Assembly: GCA_028752905.1 (NCBI GenBank)
Contig: JAQNBH010000003.1
Location: 38,314,472 to 38,378,471, forward strand
DNA length: 64,000 nucleotides
Direction: 5' to 3'
Source of the DNA: Cladorhizidae sp. MBARI D1340-BT2
Lineage: Eukaryota > Porifera > Demospongiae > Poecilosclerida > Cladorhizidae
This document shows, one piece after another, positions 55,531 through 64,000 of this stretch. The notes under the pieces are model-generated. The model was not told the origin of the DNA and searched no databases. It saw only the letters and a list, made by a program, of their open reading frames with translations. Position numbers and translations under genes: made by a program. Within the stretch, counting starts at the first letter, position 1; each line of letters starts with the position of its first letter.

Positions 55531-56715
55531 TAGCGTGGTTATACACCTAGCATGGTTATATACCTAGCATGGTTATATACCTAGCATGGTTATAGCATAG
55601 TTATACACCTAGCATGGTTATATACCTAGTATGGTTATATACCTAGCATGGTTATATACCTAGCATGGTTATATATCTGGCATAGTTATACACCTAGCAT
55701 GGTTATACAATTAGCATGGTTATACACCTAGCATGGTTATATATCTAACATGGTTATATACCTAGCATGGTTATATACCTAGCATGGTTATACACCTAGC
55801 ATGGTTATATACCTAGCATGGTTATACACCTAGCATGGTTATATACCTAGCATGGTTATATACCTAGCATATTTATACACCTAGCATGGTTATACAATTA
55901 ACATGGTTATACACCTAGCATGATTATATACCTAGCATGGTTATATACCTAGCATGGTTATATACCTAGCATGGTTATATACCTAGCATAGTTATACACC
56001 TAGCATGGTTATACAATTAGCATGGTTATACACCTAGCATGGTTATATACCTAGCATAGTTATACACCTAGCATGGTTATACACCGAGCATGGTTATATA
56101 CCTAGCATGATTATATATCTAGCATGGTTATATACCTAGCATGGTTATATATCTGGCATAGTTATACACCTAGCATGGTTATACAATTAGCATGGTTATA
56201 CACCTAGCATGGTTATATACCTAGCATGGTTATATACCTAGCATGGTTATATACCTAGCATGGTTATACACCTAGCATGGTTATATAACTAGCATGGTTA
56301 TATACCTAGCATGGTTATATAACTAGCATGGTTATATACCTAGTATATTTATACACCTAGCATGGTTATACAATTAACATGGTTATACACCTAACATGGT
56401 TATATACCTAGCATAGCTATACACCTAGCATGGTTATACACCTAGCATGGTTATATACCTAGCATGGTTATATATCTGGCATAGTTATACACCTAGCATG
56501 GTTATACAATTAGCATGGTTATACACCTAGCATGGTTATATACCTAGCATGGTTATATACCTAGCATGGTTATATACCTAGCATGGTTATACACCTAGCA
56601 TGGTTATATACCTAGCATGGTTATACACCTAGCATGGTAATACAATTAGCATGGTTATACACCTGGCATGGTTATATACCTAGATTGGTTATACAATTAG
56701 CATGGTTATACACCT
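55531..56715 (+). repeat. about 1.18-kb higher-order unit, second copy
   Basis: This is the second tandem copy. It differs by an 11-bp truncated monomer at 55588-55598, and it ends with two CTAGATTGG junctions in a row (56681 and 56715 region), where the first copy has one followed by CTAGCGTGG. Confidence 0.82.
55588..55598 (+). repeat. 11-bp truncated monomer
   Basis: The monomer reads GGTTATAGCAT, lacking six bases in the middle. It is private to the second 1.18-kb unit and accounts for the change in offset between the two copies from 1,190 to 1,184 bp. Confidence 0.9.
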
Positions 56716-57971
56716 AGATTGGTTATACAATTAGCATGGTTATACACCTAGCATGGTTATATACCTAGCATGGTTATATACCTAGCATAGTTATACACCT
56801 AGCGTGGTTATACACCTAGCATGGTTATATACCTAGCATGGTTATATACCTAGCATGGTTATATACCTAGCATGGTTATATACCTAGCATGGTTATATAC
56901 CTAGCATGGTTATACACCTAGCATGGTAATACAATTAGCATGGTTATACACCTGGCATGGTTATATACCTAGCATGGTTATATACCTAGCATAGTTATAC
57001 ACCTAGCATGGTTATACACCTAGCATGGTTATACACCTAGCATGGTTATATACCTAGCATGGTTATATACCTAGCATTAGCATGGTTATATACCTAGCAT
57101 AGTTATACACCTAGCATGCTTATACAATTAGCATGGTTATATACCTAGCATGGTTATATACCTAGCATGGTTATACACCTAGCATGGTTATATACCTAGC
57201 ATGGTTATATACCTAGCATGGTTATATACCTAGCATGGTTATATACCTAGCATATTTATACACCTAGCATGGTTATACAATTAACATGGTTATACACCTA
57301 ACATGGTTATATACCTAGCATAGCTATACACCTAGCATGGTTATACAACTAGCATGGTTATATACCTAGCATGGTTATATACCTAGCATGGTTATATACC
57401 TAGCATGGTTATATACCTAGCATGGTTATACACCTAGCATGGTTATATACCTAGAATGGTTATATACCTAGCATGGTTATATACCTAGCATGGTTATATA
57501 CCTAGAATGGTTATACACCTAGCATGGTTATACAATTAGCATGGTTATACACCTAGCATGGTTATATACCTAGCATAGTTATACACCTAGCATGGTTATA
57601 CACCTACCATGGTTATATACCTAGCATGGTTATATACCTAGCATGGTTATATACCTAGCATGGTTATATACCTAGCATAGTTATACACCTAGCATGGTTA
57701 TACACCTAGCATGGTTATATACCTAGCATGTTTATACACCTAGCATGGTTATATACCTAGCTTGGTTATACACCTAGCATGGTTATAATTATACCTAGCA
57801 TGGTTATATACCTAGCGTGGTTATACACCTAGCATGGTTATATACCTAGCATGGTTATACACCTAGCATGGTTAAACAATTAGCATGGTTATACACCTAG
57901 CATGGTTATATACATAGCATAGTTATACACCTAGTATGGTTATACACCTAGCATGGTTATATACCTAGCAT

Positions 57972-60108
57972 GGTTATATAACTAGCATGGTTATATACCT
58001 AGCATGATTATATACCTAGCATAGTTATACACCTAGATTGGTTATACAATTAGCATGGTTATACACCTAGCATGGTTATATACCTAGCATGGTTATATAC
58101 CTAGCATAGTTATACACCTAGCATGGTTATACACCTAGCATGGTTATATACCTAGCATGGTTATATACCTAGCATGGTTATATACCTAGCATGGTTATAT
58201 ACCTAGCATGGTTATATACCTAGCATGGTTATACACCTAGCATGGTTATACAATTAGCATGGTTATACACCTAGCATGGTTATATACCTAGCATGGTTAT
58301 ATACCTAGCATAGTTATACACCTAGCATGGTTATACACCTAGCATGGTTATACACCTAGCATGGTTATATACCTAGCATGGTTATATACCTAGCATTAGC
58401 ATGGTTATATACCTAGCATAGTTATACACCTAGCATGCTTATACAATTAGCATGGTTATATACCTAGCATGGTTATATACCTAGCATAGTTATACACCTA
58501 GCATGGTTATACACCGAGCATGGTTATATACCTAGCATGGTTATATATCTAGCATGGTTATATACCTAGCATGGTTATATATCTGGCATAGTTATACACC
58601 TAGCATGGTTATACAATTAGCATGGTTATACACCTAGCATGGTTATATACCTAGCATGGTTATATACCTAGCATGGTTATATACCTAGCATGGTTATACA
58701 CCTAGCATGGTTATATACCTAGCATGGTTATATACCTAGCATGGTTATATACCTAGCATGGTTATATACCTAGCATATTTATACACCTAGCATGGTTATA
58801 CAATTAACATGGTTATACACCTAACATGGTTATATACCTAGCATAGCTATACACCTAGCATGGTTATACACCTAGCATGGTTATATACCTAGCATGGTTA
58901 TATACCTAGCATGGTTATATACCTAGCATGGTTATATACCTAGCATGGTTATACACCTAGCATGGTTATATACCTAGCATGGTTATATACCTAGCATAGT
59001 TATACACCTAGCATGGTTATATACCTAGCATAGTTATACACCTAGCATGGTTATACAATTAGCATGGTTATACACCTAGCATGGTTATATACCTAGCATG
59101 GTTATATACCTAGCATAGTTATACACCTAGCATGGTTATACACCTAGCATGGTTATATAACTAGCATGGTTATATACCTAGCATGGTTATATACCTAGCA
59201 TGGTTATATACCTAGCATGGTTATATACCTAGCATGGTTATACACCTAGTATGGTTATACAATTAGCATGGTTATACACCTAGCATGGTTATATACCTAG
59301 CATGGTTATATACCTAGCATAGTTATACACCTAGCATGGTTATACACCTAGCATGGTTATACACCTAGCATGGTTATATACCTAGCATGGTTATATACCT
59401 AGCATGGTTATATACCTAGCATGATTATATACCTAGCATAGTTATACACCTAGCATGCTTATACAATTAGCATGGTTATACACCTAGCATGGTTATATAC
59501 CTAGCATAGTAATACACTTAGCATGGTTATACACCTATCATGGTTATATACCTAGCATGGTTATATACCTAGCATAGTTATACACCTAGCATGGTTATAC
59601 AATTAGCATGGTTATACACCTAGCATGGTTATATACCTAGCATAGTTATACACCTAGCATGGTTATACACCGAGCATGGTTATATACCTAGCATGGTTAT
59701 ATACCTACATGTAGCATGGTTATATACCTAGCATGGTTATACACCTAGCATGGTTATATACCTAGTATGGTTATATACCTAGCATGGTTATATATCTGGC
59801 ATAGTTATACACCTAGCATGGTTATACAATTAGCATGGTTATACACCTAGCATTGTTATATACCTAGCATGGTTAAATACCTAGCATGGTTATATACCTA
59901 GCATGGTTATACACCTAGCATGGTTATATACCTAGCATGGTTATATACCTAGCATGGTTATATACCTAGCATGGTTATTTACCTAGCATATTTATACACC
60001 TAGCATGGTTATACAATTAACATGGTTATACACCTAACATGGTTATATACCTAGCATAGCTATACACCTAGCATGGTTATACACCTAGCATGGTTATATA
60101 CCTAGCAT
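57972..60108 (+). repeat. 2,137-bp higher-order unit, first copy
   Basis: The unit starts at a GGTTATATAACTAG monomer followed 62 bp on by CTAGATTGG, and repeats 2,137 bp later. Shared landmarks are the TAGCAT remnant (58397 and 60534), CACCGAG (58512 and 60649) and the AGTAATACACTTAG monomer (59508 and 61645). The palindrome-bearing monomer recurs at +2,154 (59695 and 61849). Confidence 0.86.
59695..59717 (+). repeat. 23-bp monomer with palindromic insertion
   Basis: Six bases are inserted in CCTAGCAT, creating CTACATGTAG, a perfect 10-bp palindrome. The identical monomer is at 61849-61871 in the second 2.14-kb unit and I saw it nowhere else, so it predates that duplication and is confined to this part of the array. 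Confidence 0.9.
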
Positions 60109-62262
60109 GGTTATATAACTAGCATGGTTATATACCTAGCATGATTATATACCTAGCATAGTTATACACCTAGATTGGTTATACAATTAGCATGGTTATA
60201 CACCTAGCATGGTTATATACCTAGCATGGTTATATACCTAGCATAGTTATACACCTAGCATGGTTATACACCTAGCATGGTTATATACCTAGCATGGTTA
60301 TATACCTAGCATGGTTATATACCTAGCATGGTTATATACCTAGCATGGTTATATACCTAGCATGGTTATACACCTAGCATGGTTATACAATTAGCATGGT
60401 TATACACCTAGCATGGTTATATACCTAGCATGGTTATATACCTAGCATAGTTATACACCTAGCATGGTTATACACCTAGCATGGTTATACACCTAGCATG
60501 GTTATATACCTAGCATGGTTATATACCTAGCATTAGCATGGTTATATACCTAGCATAGTTATACACCTAGCATGCTTATACAATTAGCATGGTTATATAC
60601 CTAGCATGGTTATATACCTAGCATAGTTATACACCTAGCATGGTTATACACCGAGCATGGTTATATACCTAGCATGGTTATATATCTAGCATGGTTATAT
60701 ACCTAGCATGGTTATATATCTGGCATAGTTATACACCTAGCATGGTTATACAATTAGCATGGTTATACACCTAGCATGGTTATATACCTAGCATGGTTAT
60801 ATACCTAGCATGGTTATATACCTAGCATGGTTATACACCTAGCATGGTTATATACCTAGCATGGTTATATACCTAGCATGGTTATATACCTAGCATGGTT
60901 ATATACCTAGCATATTTATACACCTAGCATGGTTATACAATTAACATGGTTATACACCTAACATGGTTATATACCTAGCATAGCTATACACCTAGCATGG
61001 TTATACACCTAGCATGGTTATATACCTAGCATGGTTATATACCTAGCATGGTTATATACCTAGCATGGTTATATACCTAGCATGGTTATACACCTAGCAT
61101 GGTTATATACCTAGCATGGTTATATACCTAGCATAGTTATACACCTAGCATGGTTATATACCTAGCATAGTTATACACCTAGCATGGTTATACAATTAGC
61201 ATGGTTATACACCTAGCATGGTTATATACCTAGCATGGTTATATACCTAGCATAGTTATACACCTAGCATGGTTATACACCTAGCATGGTTATATACCTA
61301 GCATGGTTATATACCTAGCATTGTTATATACCTAGCATGGTTATATACCTAGCATGGTTATATACCTAGCATGGTTATACACCTAGCATGGTTATACAAT
61401 TAGCATGGTTATACACCTAGCATGGTTATATACCTAGCATGGTTATATACCTAGCATAGTTATACACCTAGCATGGTTATACACCTAGCATGGTTATACA
61501 CCTAGCATGGTTATATACCTAGCATGGTTATATACCTAGCATGGTTATATACCTAGCATGATTATATACCTAGCATAGTTATACACCTAGCATGCTTATA
61601 CAATTAGCATGGTTATACACCTAGCATGGTTATATACCTAGCATAGTAATACACTTAGCATGGTTATACACCTATCATGGTTATATACCTAGCATGGTTA
61701 TATACCTAGCATGGTTATATACCTAGCATAGTTATACACCTAGCATGGTTATACAATTAGCATGGTTATACACCTAGCATGGTTATATACCTAGCATAGT
61801 TATACACCTAGCATGGTTATACACCGAGCATGGTTATATACCTAGCATGGTTATATACCTACATGTAGCATGGTTATATACCTAGCATGGTTATACACCT
61901 AGCATGGTTATATACCTAGTATGGTTATATACCTAGCATGGTTATATATCTGGCATAGTTATACACCTAGCATGGTTATACAATTAGCATGGTTATACAC
62001 CTAGCATTGTTATATACCTAGCATGGTTATATACCTAGCATGGTTATATACCTAGCATGGTTATACACCTAGCATGGTTATATACCTAGCATGGTTATAT
62101 ACCTAGCATGGTTATATACCTAGCATGGTTATATACCTAGCATATTTATACACCTAGCATGGTTATACAATTAACATGGTTATACACCTAACATGGTTAT
62201 ATACCTAGCATAGCTAAACACCTAGCATGGTTATACACCTAGCATGGTTATATACCTAGCAT
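60109..62262 (+). repeat. 2,154-bp higher-order unit, second copy
   Basis: This is the second tandem copy, one monomer longer than the first: the extra TATATACC monomer lies between 61645 and 61849. Private variants include AGCTAAACACC near 62212. The start signature of this unit (GGTTATATAACTAG then CTAGATTGG) recurs at 62858 and 63521, as partial further copies. Confidence 0.85.
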
Positions 62263-64000
62263 GGTTATATACCTAGCATGGTTATATACCTAGCATGGTT
62301 ATATACCTAGCATGGTTATACACCTAGCATGGTTATATACCTAGCATGGTTATATACCTAGCATGGTTATATACCTAGCATGGTTATATACCTAGAATGG
62401 TTATACACCTAGCATGGTTATACAATTAGCATGGTTATACACCTAGCATGGTTATATACCTAGCATGGTTATATACCTAGCATGGTTATATACCTAGCAT
62501 GGTTATACACCTAGCATGGTTATATACCTAGCATGGTTATATACCTAGCATGGTTATATACCTAGCATGGTTATATACCTAGCATAGCTATACACCTAGC
62601 ATGGTTATACACCTAGCATGGTTATATACCTAGCATGGTTATATACCTAGCATGGTTATATACCTAGCATGGTTATATACCTAGCATGGTTATACACCTA
62701 GCATGGTTATATACATAGCATGGTTATATACCTAGCATGGTTATATACCTAGCATGGTTAAACAATTAGCATGGTTATACACCTAGCATGGTTATATACA
62801 TAGCATAGTTATACACCTAGTATGGTTATACACCTAGCATGGTTATATACCTAGCATGGTTATATAACTAGCATGGTTATATACCTAGCATGATTATATA
62901 CCTAGCATAGTTATACACCTAGATTGGTTATACAATTAGCATGGTTATACACCTAGCATGGTTATATACCTAGCATGGTTATATACCTAGCATAGTTATA
63001 CACCTAGCATGGTTATACACCTAGCATAGTTATACACCTAGCATGGTTATACAATTAGCATGGTTATATACCTAGCATGGTTATATACCTAGCATAGTTA
63101 TACACCTAGCATGGTTATACAATTAGCATGGTTATACACCTAGCATGGTTATATACCTAGCATAGTTATACACCTAGCATGGTTATACACCGAGCATGGT
63201 TATATACCTAGCATGGTTATATACCTAGCATGGTTATATACCTAGCATGGTTATACATCTAGCATGGTTATATACCTAGTATGGTTATATACCTAGCATG
63301 GTTATATACCTAGCATGGTTATATATCTGGCATAGTTATACACCTAGCATGGTTATACAATTAGCATGGTTATACACCTAGCATGGTTATATACCTAGCA
63401 TGGTTATATACCTAGCATGGTTATATACCTAGCATGGTTATACACCTAGCATGGTTATATACCTAGCATGGTTATACACCTAGCATGGTTATATACCTAG
63501 CATGGTTATATACCTAGCATGGTTATATAACTAGCATGGTTATATACCTAGCATGATTATATACCTAGCATAGTTATACACCTAGATTGGTTATACAATT
63601 AGCATGGTTATACACCTAGCATGGTTATATACCTAGCATGGTTATATACCTAGCATTGTTATACACCTAGCATGGTTATACACCTAGCATGGTTATATAC
63701 CTAGCATGGTTATATACCTAGCATGGTTATATACCTAGCATGGTTATATACCTAGCATGGTTATATACCTAGCATAGTTATACACCTAGCATGGTTATAC
63801 AATTAGCATGGTTATACACCTAGCATGGTTATATACCTAGCATGGTTATATACCTAGCATAGTTATACACCTAGCATGGTTATACACCTAGCATGGTTAT
63901 ACACCTAGCATGGTTATACACCTAGCATGGTTATATACCTAGCATGGTTATATACCTAGCATTAGCATGGTTATATACCTAGCATAGTTATACACCTAGC
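62263..64000 (+). repeat. right edge, partial higher-order units
   Basis: The satellite continues with partial copies of the preceding unit, starting at 62858 and 63521. GGTTAAACAATTAG is at 62756 (the other copy is at 57870), CACCGAG at 63188 and a TAGCAT remnant at 63963. The array leaves the window without a boundary. Confidence 0.72.

Larger units (their letters stand above)
52519..64000 (+). repeat. 17-bp tandem satellite array, right part
   Basis: The same 17-bp monomer continues in the same orientation to the window edge, with no unique DNA. Compared with the left side, the 21-bp AATT variant is nearly absent (one seen, at 57781). CACCGAG occurs where the left array mostly has CACTGAG. 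New local variants are common: ATATCTAACATGG (52815, 53433, 54561, 55745), CTAGATTGG (55497, 56681, 58034, 60171, 62920, 63583) and GGTTAAACAATTAG (57870, 62756). Higher-order units here have offsets of about 618 bp, 1,184-1,190 bp and 2,137-2,154 bp. The array runs past the right edge. Confidence 0.97.

Noticed and set aside
41691..63194. CpG-containing variants (CACCGAG, AGCGTGG, ACGTAG) as a CpG island or regulatory element.
   Set aside because: They are isolated single CpGs in a CpG-poor array of about 35-40% G+C.
1..64000. A CRISPR array, because of regular short repeats.
   Set aside because: There are no unique spacers between repeats; monomers abut directly, and no cas-like gene or leader is present.
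1..64000. A repetitive protein-coding gene, since ATG occurs in nearly every monomer on both strands.
   Set aside because: The 17-bp period rotates the frame and each monomer carries TAG on the + strand and TAG and TAA on the - strand, so every frame closes within about 51 bp.
1..64000. A telomeric repeat.
   Set aside because: The monomer has no run of G and does not resemble TTAGGG, TTTAGGG, TTAGG or other known telomere units; TTAGCATGG matches only in its first four bases.
1..64000. TATATA as promoter TATA boxes.
   Set aside because: The motif is part of the monomer and occurs thousands of times without any gene, initiator or other promoter context.
1..64000. A transposable element or insertion sequence hidden at one of the block junctions (13127, 26605, 40094, 47906).
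   Set aside because: At each junction the sequence passes from one monomer variant to another in register, with no unique DNA, terminal inverted repeat or target-site duplication.
1..64000. Assignment to a particular species or to a centromere.
   Set aside because: I do not recognise the monomer as a named satellite with any confidence, and array structure alone does not show centromere function.

Overview
The window is satellite DNA from end to end. Almost every base belongs to one head-to-tail tandem array of a 17-bp monomer, consensus GGTTATATACCTAGCAT (about 35% G+C). The monomer stays on the same strand throughout, and the array runs off both edges. Roughly 3,750 monomers are present. 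The only non-repeat stretch is a run of exactly 100 N at 52419-52518, the usual placeholder for a scaffold gap of unknown size. I found no protein-coding gene, RNA gene, transposon, CRISPR array or other unique sequence. Seventeen is not a multiple of three and every monomer carries TAG (plus TAG and TAA on the other strand), so no reading frame stays open for more than a few monomers.

An array of at least 64 kb with multi-level higher-order structure fits heterochromatic satellite in a eukaryotic nuclear genome (pericentromeric, subtelomeric, sex-chromosomal or interstitial). The sequence itself does not identify the species, the chromosome position or a function.

The monomers are not uniform. 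A limited set of recurring variants (TATACACC for TATATACC, AGTT- and GCTT- starts, ACAATTAG, ATATCTGG, ACACTTAG, CTATCAT, AGCGTGG, a 21-bp form with an inserted AATT, and a 6-bp TAGCAT remnant) occurs in fixed orders. These act as landmarks and show nested higher-order repeats (HORs). The lowest level has a period of about 1.12-1.19 kb (66-70 monomers). Intermediate blocks have offsets of 828, 1184-1190, 1491, 2137/2154, 2710/2727, 2802, 3906 and 4803/4837 bp. The largest is a directly repeated block with an offset of 13,461 bp.

Layout: 1-13126 is block A and 13394-26604 is its near-identical copy B. Each holds two 4.8-kb units followed by a tail of 2.7-kb-type units. 26014-27669 is an 828-bp tandem duplication across the end of B. 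27670-33123 holds two 2,727-bp units. 34222-39825 holds two 2,802-bp units. 40094-47905 holds two 3,906-bp units. 47906-52418 repeats material from about 31.5-36.4 kb. After the gap, 52519-64000 is a related but differently composed part of the array, with 618-bp, 1.18-kb and 2.14-kb units and fewer of the landmark variants of the left side.

Nothing here works as a set of genes. The content is a record of how a satellite expands and homogenises: shared and private indels give relative ages for several duplications, and the near-identity of the largest copies suggests either very recent amplification or an assembly problem. Unit boundaries are read by eye from landmark variants and are uncertain by one or a few monomers unless stated to be exact.
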